A DNA stretch of 64,000 bases from an uncultured Lentisphaerota bacterium (GTDB lineage: Bacteria > Verrucomicrobiota > Lentisphaeria > Oligosphaerales > CAITYL01): NCBI GenBank assembly GCA_903921725.1, contig CAIXRA010000076.1, positions 1 through 64,000 on the forward strand. The letters run 5' to 3'. Shown one piece after another: positions 48,305 to 58,185 of this stretch. Position numbers and translations under genes: made by a program. The notes beneath the pieces were generated by a model. The model saw only the letters and a list, made by a program, of their open reading frames with translations. It was not told where the DNA came from and did no database searches. Positions within the stretch are counted from its first letter, which is position 1; each line of letters opens with the position of its first letter.

Positions 48305-49381
48305 TCAGTGCGGATGCGCCGTCGCGGAGGCCGCCGTGTGCGCGCTTCCTGTTCCGTGGAACGGCATGACGGCGCCGGACGCCGGTTTCGCCGGTGCTTT
48401 ATGGGGCTTCGGCGTTGCAGGCTTGGGCGTCACGGTCTTGGCGGACGTACCAGGCTTCGGCACCGCAGCCGGAGACTCCACCCCGGACGTTCCGGGCGGA
48501 AGTGTGGCGGGATCGATCGCGCCAAGTACCGGCACGTTGGTCACATAGGTGGCGTCGATGAAGCGCGTCTTCAACTGTCCCAGCATGCGGTCGGCGGCGA
48601 TTTTCTCGACGCGGAACAGGGCCGCGTCAATCTCCACGTCGGAGGTGGCGGGCACAATCATCTGCGCATCCTCGACGAACGTGCTGCGCGCCCGCAGCAG
48701 AACCCGCAGCTGCCGCTGCTCCGTGTCGCATGCGATGCGTTTCACGTCGAACAGCCGGCCATAGGGCCTTGTGTTGATCAGATGCAGGAAGCGAAGGACG
48801 CCCTGCGTCATCTCGTCCTCGGCCTTCTTGCCCGTCGGCGTAAGTTCGGCGCTTTTGAGATTGGAAACCAGCGGCAGCGACTCCGTTTTCTGTTCCGCCG
48901 CCGACATGGGCGGGAGCATCCAGCCTTCCGCGTCCAGCAGCCTGCCGTTGCCTCCGGCCAGCCGGACGACCGGCACGCGCTCCGTCACCGTCACCTCCAG
49001 TTTCGAGGGAAGGACTATCTGGAAGTCGGCTTTGGACACCATCACGAACTTTGCCAGACGCTCGCGAAGTTCGGGGATGTCGAGCGCAAAAAGGTTGGAC
49101 TTCCCTTTTTTGACGTTCCAAACTTCCAGACGCCGGAGAATCTCCTCCTGGCGCAGGTTTCCGTTGACCGTGACTTTGATCTCCTGCAGCGTGAAGTGTG
49201 GATTTTCCGTGAGGAAAACACGGACGGCCATGCGGCCGGCGCCGCGCACCCCGATGAACAGCAGAAACAGCGCCAGACACGCCGCCCCGGAATAGAGCAG
49301 GAGACGCAGCAGGCGCGTCCCCGTCTGTGCTTCCGCCGCCGGACGCCCCGGGCCACCGCGTTGTGCCGTCTCGTCTTTCAC
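48305..49381 (-). CDS. FtsQ/DivIB-like cell-division protein with POTRA domain
   Basis: The 358-residue protein has a cytosolic N-terminus, one transmembrane helix (about 24-45) and a POTRA-like domain (about 58-125) that begins FTLQEIKVTVNGN. The beta domain that follows contains VTVTERVPVVRL, matching the V.ERxPxA motif of FtsQ. A Pro/Ala/Lys-rich tail of about 60 residues ends the protein. The start is a GTG with AAGG upstream. FtsQ links the early and late divisome. It is not in the usual mur-ftsA-ftsZ cluster, so I leave the symbol blank. Confidence 0.75.
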   Translation of the reverse strand: MKDETAQRGGPGRPAAEAQTGTRLLRLLLYSGAACLALFLLFIGVRGAGRMAVRVFLTENPHFTLQEIKVTVNGNLRQEEILRRLEVWNVKKGKSNLFALDIPELRERLAKFVMVSKADFQIVLPSKLEVTVTERVPVVRLAGGNGRLLDAEGWMLPPMSAAEQKTESLPLVSNLKSAELTPTGKKAEDEMTQGVLRFLHLINTRPYGRLFDVKRIACDTEQRQLRVLLRARSTFVEDAQMIVPATSDVEIDAALFRVEKIAADRMLGQLKTRFIDATYVTNVPVLGAIDPATLPPGTSGVESPAAVPKPGTSAKTVTPKPATPKPHKAPAKPASGAVMPFHGTGSAHTAASATAHPH

Positions 49382-49726
49382 GCTTCAAGCCTTCTTGTTG
49401 ACCGGATTCTCCCCGCCGCAGGCGCGGGGGGCGTTCCGGGACCTTCCCGGTCTGACATCATCATCACATGCCGTACGACAAGCTGGCGTTTCCACCGCCC
49501 GCCATGCGCTCCGTACAAGCTGTTTGGACGGAATTGCAGGATTCAACGGACCGGGAGGATGAGAACTGCCGCCATTTCCTCAAAACGACCCCACCCTGAA
49601 AGGCCCGTAATCCTGTCAGCCTGTCCAACAAACCGTACGGGGTTAGCTTATCGCGGAAGCGCCGAAAATCAACCGCCGGAAGCGTGGTTTCCGCATCATG
49701 CCTTCGGGGCGGCCTCCGGCGGCACC
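49382..49726. other. Intergenic stretch without a supported gene
   Basis: The 345-bp gap between the FtsQ-like and LolA-like genes holds no reading frame I can support. It contains a CCGGGA/TCCCGG-type hairpin near 49435-49452 and two degenerate patches with AGGATT/AATCCTGTC-type elements at about 49534-49560 and 49607-49625. Confidence 0.6.
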
Positions 49727-50593
49727 TCACGTCCCTATTTTTTTGAATTCCCGAGCGGTCTCCGGCGATGCGGTGCGTTTGGCCGGCGGCAGCAGCGGCG
49801 CGGCGAACAGATCCGATGGTTCCGGTTTCTCCGACGGCTTCGCAATCTCCGCCTCGCCAAAGGTGATCCGCGCCTCCCACTTGGGCTTGACAAGGCCGCT
49901 CAGGCGCATGGCGACGGGGAACCAGAAATCGCCGTTTCGCTTGAACTCCTTGAACTCAAAACAGCGCCACGGCTCCTTTTCACCCTCGCGCAGCCAGTTG
50001 ACGCGGAAGGGGAAGGCGCACGACTTGGCCATCCAGACCTGAACGCGCTCCTTTTTCTGCGGGTTCGCCAGCTCCAGCACGCGGCACCCCTGCCCGCGCA
50101 CGGACTCCTCCGGCAGTTCGCGGGCAAAATTCCAGTAGAGGAAGCCGAAGGAAAGATCGTCCGGCAGCAGCCCGAATTTTTCCAGCGTCATCTGGGCGGG
50201 AGCGACGGGAGAGAGGTCGAGGTTCACGTCCGGCACGCCGCCGTCCGCCCGGTAGGTCTGCGTCACGCGGGCGACCTGGCCGTCCTTCATTTCAAGCTCG
50301 GCCTGGAGCATGTCGGTGCCCATGTGCATCGAAAGCCGGACGGCGGCGGAACGGCGGACCTCGCCGTGGTAGTCGGCGGTCCCCTTCAGCCGGCACCAGA
50401 CCGCCGACAGGAACGGACGCCGCGCCAGTTCAAGGAACTTCGCCGGCGGCAGCGCCTGCTCCTCGGGCGAAAGGGTGCGCACCGCAATCTCCTCCGGCGC
50501 GGCGGCGGGCGCCGCCTTCACCGCTTCGTCCGCCTTCGCGGGGCACGCCGCCAGGCAGGCCGCCGCCGTCATCCACGCCAATGCAATGCGCAT
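49727..50593 (-). CDS. LolA-like outer-membrane lipoprotein-sorting domain protein
   Basis: The 288-residue exported protein starts at ATG 50593 with AAGGAG upstream and has a signal peptide (about 1-22). From about residue 60 it shows the beta-rich pattern of the TP0789/LolA-like superfamily: short strands around MLQAELEMKDGQVARVTQTY and VQVWMAKSCAFPFRVNW, in which a DGQ-type turn and a late Trp-rich strand are characteristic. It may carry lipoproteins across the periplasm or act as a sensor domain. It is divergent from the AsmA gene, another envelope factor. Confidence 0.7.
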   Translation of the reverse strand: MRIALAWMTAAACLAACPAKADEAVKAAPAAAPEEIAVRTLSPEEQALPPAKFLELARRPFLSAVWCRLKGTADYHGEVRRSAAVRLSMHMGTDMLQAELEMKDGQVARVTQTYRADGGVPDVNLDLSPVAPAQMTLEKFGLLPDDLSFGFLYWNFARELPEESVRGQGCRVLELANPQKKERVQVWMAKSCAFPFRVNWLREGEKEPWRCFEFKEFKRNGDFWFPVAMRLSGLVKPKWEARITFGEAEIAKPSEKPEPSDLFAAPLLPPAKRTASPETAREFKKIGT

Positions 50594-50804
50594 GATCCGC
50601 ACTCCTTGTTCAAGTTCCAAAAAACACCGCCGCCGGAACAGCGCATAGTGTACCCCCGGTTCGGCCGCTTGGAAACCGGAAAACGAAGAAATCGCACCCG
50701 TCCGGCGTTACTGCAGGGAACGTTTATAGTATAGGCTTCCCCAAAAATGGAACCCGGTCCCGTCCGGGATGCATTTTCCAGCAGAACGAAGGAGTCAGGG
50801 CGCC

Positions 50805-53800
50805 ATGAAAAAAATCCTCAAGGCCAGCCTCCCCGCCGCCGCAATCTTGGCTGTGCTGTCCGTTGCCGCCTATTTTATCGTCGGAAGCTCCTGGTTCGTG
50901 AAGGGGCAGCTGCTGCCGCGCGTCTCCACGGTGCTCGGCATGCCGGTCACGGTGGAAACCGTCTCCTTCTCTCCGCTCTCGCGTTTGGAGATGACGGGGC
51001 TGCGCGTCGGCGGCGGGGACGCACCCTTGGCCGAAGTGAAGACGCTGCGTGTCCGCTACAGCGCCCTGGCCGCCGTTTTTGGCGGCATGGTCTCCGTCTC
51101 GGAACTGTTCGTGGACGGTGCCAAGATCCGGGTCGTCCAGAAGCCGGATGGTTCCTGGAGCCTGCCGCAGCCGCCCAAATCCGCCGCGGCGGAAAAACCG
51201 AAACCGGCGGCGGTCCCCGCGAAGCAGAAGGCGCTCAAGCTCGACATCCGCAACGTCCGCATCGCCGACGCCGAGTTCACTTTTGACCAGAAGACGCCAT
51301 TGCCCGCCACCATCCGGCTCCGCAGCGTCAACCTCGCCGTCCCGGTCGTCCACCAGGGAGAAACGCTCGACCTCGGCTTTACCATGCTGGCAAGCGTCAT
51401 GCGCAACAACGAGACGCTGGCCGAGCGGATGCCCGTCACCGCGCTCCTCACCTTTGTCCCGCCCGCGGAAATCGGCCAGTTGCCGCGCGACCTGCGCCTC
51501 CAGCTCCGCGCCGGCGACGCCGTCGCCCCGGCCGCCGCCGAGGCCAAGCCGAAACCGCTGGCCGATGCCCAGGCGCGCCTCTTCGCCGGGATGCCCGGCC
51601 TGGACAAGACCTTTGCGGAGTTCGCAAAACTGCCGCCCTCCGGCGGCGCCGTCACCGCCACCGTCGCGTTCGCCACCACGGACGCCGGCAGTCAGTGCAG
51701 CGTCGAACTCTCCGGCACGTTCGCCAAAAACGCCGCCCAGCCGGAATTCCATCTCCAGGTTTCCGGACATTCCGGAGCGGGCACCCAAACCTTCCCGATG
51801 GCGCTGACAATCCGCGCCGAGATCGCCCCCGCCGCCGGCACGTTGCGCGCGCTCTCCGGACTGCCTCTGACGCCGTTCACCGGCGCCTACGCCGGCGACG
51901 TCACGGTGGCGGCCGGGAACAAGATTTCCGCCACGGGCGACTTCAAGCTCGACGGCCTGGGGCTGGCGGACGGCAAGGGCGCAAAACTGCCCCCGCTCAG
52001 CATCGCCGTGCGGCACGCCGTCACGGTCGACCCCGCCGCCGGTTCCGCCACGGTCGCCAAGCTCGAGGGCTCCGTCGTCCAGAACGGCCGCGAGATCGCC
52101 TCCATGACCCTTTCCGAGCCGGCGGTCATCGCCTGGAGCGGTGGAAAATCCCCGGCCGCTTCCCCCGCGCGGCTCCGCATCGCCACGCACGACTTCGATC
52201 TTGCGACGGTGGCACCCTTCCTGCCGCCCAAACTCCCCGTCACCCCCCTCGGCGGCACCATCAACTCCGCGCTTGACGTGACCGTCGAGAACCGGGGTTC
52301 CTCCATCACCTTCAACGGTCAGGCGTCCGGAACCGGCATCCGCCTGCGACACGGCGCGAGAGAGATCCCCGCCTACTCCTTCCGCAACCAGGCCAACGGC
52401 AGCCTGGTCAACTTCTCGCGCCTCACGCTGGAGATGCACCCGTCCGTCGCCGTTGAAAACGTTACAGCCCTCCAGCTCAACCTGACGCTCACCGCCGACC
52501 TGGCGACGCGGGACACCGACCTGACCGCCGAGATCCCGCTCGCCAGCGAACGCCTTCTCGCCTTCCTGCCGAAGGACATGACCCGCCAGGTCACGGCGCT
52601 CAAGCTTCAAGGAAACCTCAAGGCCGCGGCCCGCAACCAGTTCCGCAGCATCACCGCCTCCGGTGAACTCAGCGTCCCGCAGATCGAAGTGCGGCTCGCG
52701 GACGGCACTCCGCTGCCCGCCGCGCAGGCCGCCGCCGCGTTCGCCGCCTCCGCCGACCTGACGAAATCAACGGGCCGTCTTGAAAAACTTGAGCTGTCGG
52801 TTAAACAGTCCGGCCGCCCCGTCGTCACCGCCGAACTTTCCGCGCCGATGGCGCTTTCTTGGGCCGGTGCCGCCACTCCGGAGGACGCCGAGCTGCGGTT
52901 GACCGTGGACGCGCTGGACCTGACGGTGGTCAAGCCGTTCCTGCCGCCCGCCGCGCCGCACCCGGAATCCGGCACGCTGTCCGCCAGGATCACCGGAAAA
53001 ATGGCGGAGAAGGGCACCGCCTTCCAGGCGACCGGAAACTGGTCCGTGCAGGAACTCCGCCTGGCCTCCGACCAGACCGCCGCCACCGCCAAGGGCACGC
53101 TGGACGCACTGTTCCTGCCCGCGCCCGGCGAACTCCGCATCAAGTCCTGCACGTTCAAGGCCGAACAGGGCAACACCCCGCTGGCCGATGCCGCGCTGAC
53201 TGGCGTCGCCTTCCTGCCGCCGTTCGCGGACCGCCCGATGCTGCTCTCCGTCACCGGCGGCACCCTGAACCTGACTGCCATGAAGGCGCTGTTGGAAAAG
53301 CCGGGCGCCAAAGCTGCGGCGGATGAAACCGCACCCGTGGATACCGCGCCCGCCGTGGAGCCGGGGCCGCAGGATATGAAAGGGTTGCGCGCCACCGTCA
53401 CCATCGACCTGAAAAACATCGTCTACGGCGAAATCGCCGCCTGTGACATCCTCGCCACGCTGGAAGTGAAGGCGAACACCGTCACCGTCAAGCCGTCCAC
53501 GCTCACGCTCAACGGCGCGCCGGTCTCGTTCCAGGGGCGCGCCGACCTTGGCGCCTCGCCGTGGAAATACGACGGCGTCTCCATGAAACTCGATAAGCTC
53601 GCCCTCGCCCCGTTCATCGGCACCTTCGCGCCGAAGTTGAAGGACCAGATGGCGGGCGAAGTGAAGTCGCTGGCGCTTTCCGCTTCCGGGTCCGGCGTCA
53701 CCCCGGCCAGCCTGGCCCGGACATGCACCGCCTCGTGCGACCTTTCCATGACCGGCGTCAAGCTCGACAACCTGCCCGTGCTTGTCGAGGCGGCCGACTC

Positions 53801-54434
53801 TGCCGACATCCCCGAGCTGAAAACCGTCCAGTTCGACACCGTCCACGTAAAATTCGCCGGCACCGGCCTGATGACGATTGAGGAAATCAAGGCGTCCGGC
53901 CCCTCCCTCAGCATTGACGTCACCGGCGCCTTCCGCGCGGACAAGTGGCTGGAAAAGATCAACATCATCCCCGCCGTCGCCGGCGATCTGGAAGCCCGGA
54001 TCCGCACCTCCTCCACGCTCAACGTGCTTCTGTGCGCAAGGAACGGCGGCTACGCGGGCTTCCTAATCCCCGTCGTGCTACCCACCGGTTATGCCAACCA
54101 GATCTCCGCCAGCAAAATTGTGAAAACACTCCTGAAGGAGGCAGGCAAGCGCGCCGCCACGAACATCGCAACCGGGGCGCTCGAATCGTTGGGCAAGGGC
54201 GAGAAGATCAGCGGAAAGAAACTCCTCCAGGGGCTTTTGGGTGGCGGCTCCACCACGGACACGCAGCCGCCAGCGAATCAGGGCGGAACCACCACCCCCG
54301 CGCAGCAACTCCAGCCCCAGACGCCCGCGACGCCCCTGGACCCGCAGCAGCCGGTGCCGCCGAAAAAGAAAAAGAAGAAGGCGCTCGACATCTTGGGCGA
54401 CGTACTGAACAACCAACTCGACCCGAAAAAATGA
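50805..54434 (+). CDS. AsmA-family envelope protein
   Basis: The 1209-residue protein has an N-terminal signal-anchor helix (about 8-28) and then repetitive AsmA-like beta domains: LPRVSTVLGMPVTVETVSF at the start matches the chorein-like N-terminal unit, and LRARITGK/SGELSV-type strands recur to about residue 1090. The C-terminal 100 residues are Gly/Pro/Gln-rich and end in a Lys run. AsmA proteins bridge inner and outer membrane and carry phospholipids. AAGGAG lies upstream of ATG 50805. An AT-rich patch (TATAGT at about 50726-50731) may belong to its promoter. Confidence 0.85.
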   Translation: MKKILKASLPAAAILAVLSVAAYFIVGSSWFVKGQLLPRVSTVLGMPVTVETVSFSPLSRLEMTGLRVGGGDAPLAEVKTLRVRYSALAAVFGGMVSVSELFVDGAKIRVVQKPDGSWSLPQPPKSAAAEKPKPAAVPAKQKALKLDIRNVRIADAEFTFDQKTPLPATIRLRSVNLAVPVVHQGETLDLGFTMLASVMRNNETLAERMPVTALLTFVPPAEIGQLPRDLRLQLRAGDAVAPAAAEAKPKPLADAQARLFAGMPGLDKTFAEFAKLPPSGGAVTATVAFATTDAGSQCSVELSGTFAKNAAQPEFHLQVSGHSGAGTQTFPMALTIRAEIAPAAGTLRALSGLPLTPFTGAYAGDVTVAAGNKISATGDFKLDGLGLADGKGAKLPPLSIAVRHAVTVDPAAGSATVAKLEGSVVQNGREIASMTLSEPAVIAWSGGKSPAASPARLRIATHDFDLATVAPFLPPKLPVTPLGGTINSALDVTVENRGSSITFNGQASGTGIRLRHGAREIPAYSFRNQANGSLVNFSRLTLEMHPSVAVENVTALQLNLTLTADLATRDTDLTAEIPLASERLLAFLPKDMTRQVTALKLQGNLKAAARNQFRSITASGELSVPQIEVRLADGTPLPAAQAAAAFAASADLTKSTGRLEKLELSVKQSGRPVVTAELSAPMALSWAGAATPEDAELRLTVDALDLTVVKPFLPPAAPHPESGTLSARITGKMAEKGTAFQATGNWSVQELRLASDQTAATAKGTLDALFLPAPGELRIKSCTFKAEQGNTPLADAALTGVAFLPPFADRPMLLSVTGGTLNLTAMKALLEKPGAKAAADETAPVDTAPAVEPGPQDMKGLRATVTIDLKNIVYGEIAACDILATLEVKANTVTVKPSTLTLNGAPVSFQGRADLGASPWKYDGVSMKLDKLALAPFIGTFAPKLKDQMAGEVKSLALSASGSGVTPASLARTCTASCDLSMTGVKLDNLPVLVEAADSADIPELKTVQFDTVHVKFAGTGLMTIEEIKASGPSLSIDVTGAFRADKWLEKINIIPAVAGDLEARIRTSSTLNVLLCARNGGYAGFLIPVVLPTGYANQISASKIVKTLLKEAGKRAATNIATGALESLGKGEKISGKKLLQGLLGGGSTTDTQPPANQGGTTTPAQQLQPQTPATPLDPQQPVPPKKKKKKALDILGDVLNNQLDPKK

Positions 54435-54471
54435 TGCATCTTCTTCATGCGACCGAATCTTTTACCACGTC

Positions 54472-54499
54472 TTGACAAGCATGCGGGCGGCGGTAATGT
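54472..54499 (+). promoter_or_regulatory. Sigma-70 promoter for the hybrid kinase gene
   Basis: TTGACA (54472-54477) and TAATGT (54494-54499) are 16 bp apart. The kinase ATG lies 28 bases beyond, which gives a short leader. Confidence 0.7.
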
Positions 54500-54527
54500 A
54501 CTCCCGAATCACTCCCTGGAGTGCGTA

Positions 54528-57293
54528 ATGAGCAAGCCGGTCATCATCTGCGTGGACGATGAAAAACTCGTCACTGAAAGCCTGCGGGACACGCTCGCGG
54601 TTGCCTTCGTGAACGACTACGTAGTTGAATGTGCAGAAAGCGGCAAAGACGCTCTGGCGCTGGCGTTGCGCCTCCTGGCGGGGGGCACGGATATCCCCGT
54701 CGTCATTTCGGACTACGCCATGCCCGAAATGAAGGGTGACGAACTATTCCGGCATCTCCACGCCGTCTCGCCGCGGACGCTCAAGATCATGCTGACCGGA
54801 CGGGCCGGCATCGAAGGAATCGCCGGGGTTCTCAACGACGGCGGCCTTCACCGCTGCATCACCAAACCGTGGGACAGCGCACAGCTGGTGGCTTTCGTCC
54901 GCCAAGCCGCTCACGAGTATTTCCGAAAAAAACAGGAGGAGGAGCGAAACCTCGCCATCCTGAACGCCATTCCGGACCTGATGTTCCTCATCGGCCGCAA
55001 CGGGGCATTCCTCGACTGCCGCTGCCCACCCTCCGCCCAGGACCAGCTCTTCCTCCCGCGGGAACAATTCATCGGCCGCCTCTTCGACGATGTGCTGCCG
55101 CCGCGGCTCGCCGCCTTGCTCCGGGAAAAGCTTGACGCCGTGGAGGCGGACGGACAGGCGGGGCGGTTCGACTACAGCATTCCCATCGGCGGGGTGGAAC
55201 GGCTTTTCGAGGCGCGGCTGACCCGATGCGGGCAGGATGCCTTCCTTTTGCTGGCGCGCGATATCACCGGGCACCGGCGGGCGGAAGATGCCGTCCGGCG
55301 GCAGATGCAGTTCGACGCGCTCATCAACAAGCTGCTGGCGCGTTTTGCCGGCTGCCGCGGGAGCGAGATTGACAACCACATCCACATCGGCATGGCGGAG
55401 CTGGGCGTCTTCATGGAAGCCGACACCGTGCTGGTGCTGCAGCCTTCCTCAAGCCGTGATTCATGGAAGACCGCCTATGCCTGGACGGCGGCGGACGGCG
55501 GTTTTGCGGAGGCGGAAGCCGGGCTTCTTCCACTGGACGCGCAATGCCTGCTGGCGGGCGGCACGGTCGCATCCAACCCGCCGGCCGATGCGGGGGAGGA
55601 TGCCCGCGCCCGGCTGGCGATTCCGTTCCGCGGCCTGGGCGGCCAGATCATCGGCTGCATCGATCTCCACTCGCCGTCGCGCCGGGAAGATTGGACGGGG
55701 GAAGAAATCCGCCAGTTGAAGATAACGTGCGACGCCGTCGCCAACGCGCTGGAACGCAAGTGGGCCGAAGAGGAGATCCACTGCCTGTTGAGCGCCATCG
55801 AACAGGTGCCGGACAGCATCCTCATCACCGACACCGACGGCGTCATCGAGTACGTCAACCCCGGCTTTGAGCGCATCTCCGGCTACTCCCGCAACGAAGT
55901 CGTCGGCCAGACACCTCGGATGCTCAAAAGCGGCAGGCACGAAAACGACTTCTACCGCGAGATGTGGGGCCGGATCAGCCGCGGCGACCCCTGGCACGGC
56001 ATCGTCACCAACCGGAAGAAGGACGGCACGCTCTACACGGAGGACACCGTCATCACCCCCGTGCGCGACAAGGCGGGCGAGGTCACGAACTTCATCGCCG
56101 TCCGGCGCGACATCACGCGCGAGCAGGAAGCCGAGGACCGCTACCGCCAGGCGCAGAAGCTCGAAAGCGTCGGCCGGCTGGCCGGCGGCATCGCCCACGA
56201 CTTCAACAACATCTTGATGGTCATCACGGGAAATCTCGACATGGTCCTCCATTCGCTGCCGCCCGGACACGCCATGGCCGCGGAGCTTGAAAGCAGCCGG
56301 AAGGCGGCGGAACGGGCGGCGACCCTGACCCGCCAACTCCTGATCTTTGCCCGGCGCCAGATTGTCGAACCCCGCATCTTCGACCCCGGCGAGCTTGTCG
56401 CCAACCTCGGCAAGATGCTCCAGCGGCTCATCGGCGAGGACATCATGCTCAAGCTGGACGTCACCGCCGACACCGGTAAGATCAAGGCGGATCCCGGCCA
56501 GCTCGAACAGGTCATCGTCAACATGGCCGTCAACGCCCGCGACGCCATGCCGGAAGGCGGTACCCTCACCATCTCCACCACCTGTGAAATGGTGGATGGA
56601 CGGAACGATGAACAGTTCGTCAATCTCGCCCCCGGACGGTACATCCGGATCAGCGTCCAGGACACCGGAACGGGGATGGAGGAGGAGGTCCAGCAGCACA
56701 TCTTCGAGCCGTTCTTCACCACCAAGCCACCCGGCAGCGGAACAGGGCTCGGCTTGGCGACCAGCTTCGGCATCATCCGCCAGAACAGCGGCCACATCCT
56801 CTTCGACAGCACTCCAGGAAGCGGCACAACCTTCCACATTTACCTGCCGCTGGCCGGCAGCGGGGCCTCCTCCACGCAGTTTCTCCGCGACCTCCAGGCT
56901 GCCGCTCCGAAGGGGTCGGAAACGCTCCTTCTGGTCGAGGACGATCCGCATGTGCGACAGACTGTCGCGCGGATGCTCAAAAATCATGACTACAACGTGC
57001 TGGAGGCCAACGGCGGCGTCGATGCCATTGCATTGGCGCGCCAGCACCGGAACAGCATCAGCCTCCTGGTCACCGATGTCGTGATGCCCGAAATGAACGG
57101 CACGGAACTGGCCGACGTGCTGCTCGGAATCTGCCCGGGAATCAGAATCCTCTTCATCTCCGGCTACGTCCAAACCCACACCGTCGTGCAGCAGGCCGTC
57201 AACCAGTCCGGCGCGCAGTTCCTCCAGAAACCGTTCGCCTCGGACGACCTGGCACGGAAAGTGCGCGGAATCCTCGACAGCGCCCCGGCATGA
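54528..57293 (+). CDS. Hybrid sensor histidine kinase with receiver domains at both ends
   Basis: The 921-residue protein is soluble. An N-terminal receiver (about 4-120) has phospho-acceptor Asp62 in SDYAMPEM. A PAS domain (about 145-250), a GAF domain (about 265-410) and a second PAS with PAC (about 425-545) follow. The HisKA box has His557 in GGIAHDFNNILM, and the ATPase domain covers about 660-785 with NMAVNARDAM and GTGLGLAT. A C-terminal receiver has Asp850 in VTDVVMPEM. It has its own promoter; no response-regulator gene is adjacent. The signal is unknown and presumably cytosolic. Confidence 0.93.
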   Translation: MSKPVIICVDDEKLVTESLRDTLAVAFVNDYVVECAESGKDALALALRLLAGGTDIPVVISDYAMPEMKGDELFRHLHAVSPRTLKIMLTGRAGIEGIAGVLNDGGLHRCITKPWDSAQLVAFVRQAAHEYFRKKQEEERNLAILNAIPDLMFLIGRNGAFLDCRCPPSAQDQLFLPREQFIGRLFDDVLPPRLAALLREKLDAVEADGQAGRFDYSIPIGGVERLFEARLTRCGQDAFLLLARDITGHRRAEDAVRRQMQFDALINKLLARFAGCRGSEIDNHIHIGMAELGVFMEADTVLVLQPSSSRDSWKTAYAWTAADGGFAEAEAGLLPLDAQCLLAGGTVASNPPADAGEDARARLAIPFRGLGGQIIGCIDLHSPSRREDWTGEEIRQLKITCDAVANALERKWAEEEIHCLLSAIEQVPDSILITDTDGVIEYVNPGFERISGYSRNEVVGQTPRMLKSGRHENDFYREMWGRISRGDPWHGIVTNRKKDGTLYTEDTVITPVRDKAGEVTNFIAVRRDITREQEAEDRYRQAQKLESVGRLAGGIAHDFNNILMVITGNLDMVLHSLPPGHAMAAELESSRKAAERAATLTRQLLIFARRQIVEPRIFDPGELVANLGKMLQRLIGEDIMLKLDVTADTGKIKADPGQLEQVIVNMAVNARDAMPEGGTLTISTTCEMVDGRNDEQFVNLAPGRYIRISVQDTGTGMEEEVQQHIFEPFFTTKPPGSGTGLGLATSFGIIRQNSGHILFDSTPGSGTTFHIYLPLAGSGASSTQFLRDLQAAAPKGSETLLLVEDDPHVRQTVARMLKNHDYNVLEANGGVDAIALARQHRNSISLLVTDVVMPEMNGTELADVLLGICPGIRILFISGYVQTHTVVQQAVNQSGAQFLQKPFASDDLARKVRGILDSAPA

Positions 57294-57408
57294 CCCCGCC
57301 ACCCGCCGTTCGCCGCCAATGCCAAACGCGCGATTCATGCCAAGGTGGTTGTGCGGTTTGACGTGAATGCCGGATATTGAAACATGAGCGCGCCCGACCC
57401 GATCCGGC

Positions 57409-58185
57409 CTACTCCTCCGCCCAGGGCGGCATGTGGCGCGAGGCGTGATGCAGTTTCCGGCGGATGCCGAGCGCATACGGCTCCCGCCGTTCCACCTCGT
57501 CCCAGAAGCGCTCCGAATGATCCAGGTGCAGCGTGTGGCAGAGCTCGTGGACCATGACGTAGCGCACCTGCACCGCCGGCAGGAACAACAGCTTCGCGTT
57601 CAGACAGATCCGGCCGGCCGGCGAACAACTCCCCCAGCGGCTCGCCATCAGGCGGACGGTTACATTTCCTAATTGGGATTTTCGATTTCCTGTTTTGTCC
57701 GGGGTGAGGCCGCACTCCGCGGCCACGCGCGCCAGCCACGGCGGCAGCACCGCCTTTGCGCACTCGAGAAGCCAGCGCCGCAGCGCGAGCCGTGCGGAGT
57801 CCGCATCGTCCGCGAACAGCCGGAGCGTCCGGGTCGCGGCGTCCGTTTCCCAGCCGGCGCGGCCGTGGCGGAGTCCGCACCGCTCGACGCGCCACGATTC
57901 CTCCAGCGCGCGGAATTCGACCGTCTCCGGAAGTTCCGCCGCCGTCTCCGGCCGCATCGCCGCCAGCCGCATCCCGATCTTCACCCAGGCCGCCTCGACC
58001 CAAGCCTGTTTCTCGCGCACAAACCCGCGCGCCGACTCCGGCTTCACCCGCGCCGGCAACACCAGCACCACGCCCTCCTGCGGCGAAACCTCCAGCCGCA
58101 CCCGCCGTGCCCGGTGGCTGACGCGCACCGTGTACAGCGGCAGTCCGTCCGCATCCCGCGGAAGCTGGCCGGAAACAAGCGTCAT
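57409..58185 (-). CDS. YgjP-like metallopeptidase (DUF45/M48-type)
   Basis: The 258-residue protein has a conserved N-terminal strand region (YTVRVSHRARRVRLEVSP), the SRWGSCSPAG motif and the zinc site HELCH with a third His downstream (DHSERFWDEV). This is the YgjP/WLM-like layout, homologous to wss-type peptidases. Its ATG overlaps the upstream gene's stop by four bases. The central part (about 85-130) is longer than in many relatives. Confidence 0.87.
   Translation of the reverse strand: MTLVSGQLPRDADGLPLYTVRVSHRARRVRLEVSPQEGVVLVLPARVKPESARGFVREKQAWVEAAWVKIGMRLAAMRPETAAELPETVEFRALEESWRVERCGLRHGRAGWETDAATRTLRLFADDADSARLALRRWLLECAKAVLPPWLARVAAECGLTPDKTGNRKSQLGNVTVRLMASRWGSCSPAGRICLNAKLLFLPAVQVRYVMVHELCHTLHLDHSERFWDEVERREPYALGIRRKLHHASRHMPPWAEE
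57793..57805. repeat. 13-bp near-palindrome, copy in the metallopeptidase gene
   Basis: This exact copy encodes part of D-A-D-S-A-R. A one-mismatch copy lies 74 bases further (57867-57879) in the same gene. Confidence 0.75.
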
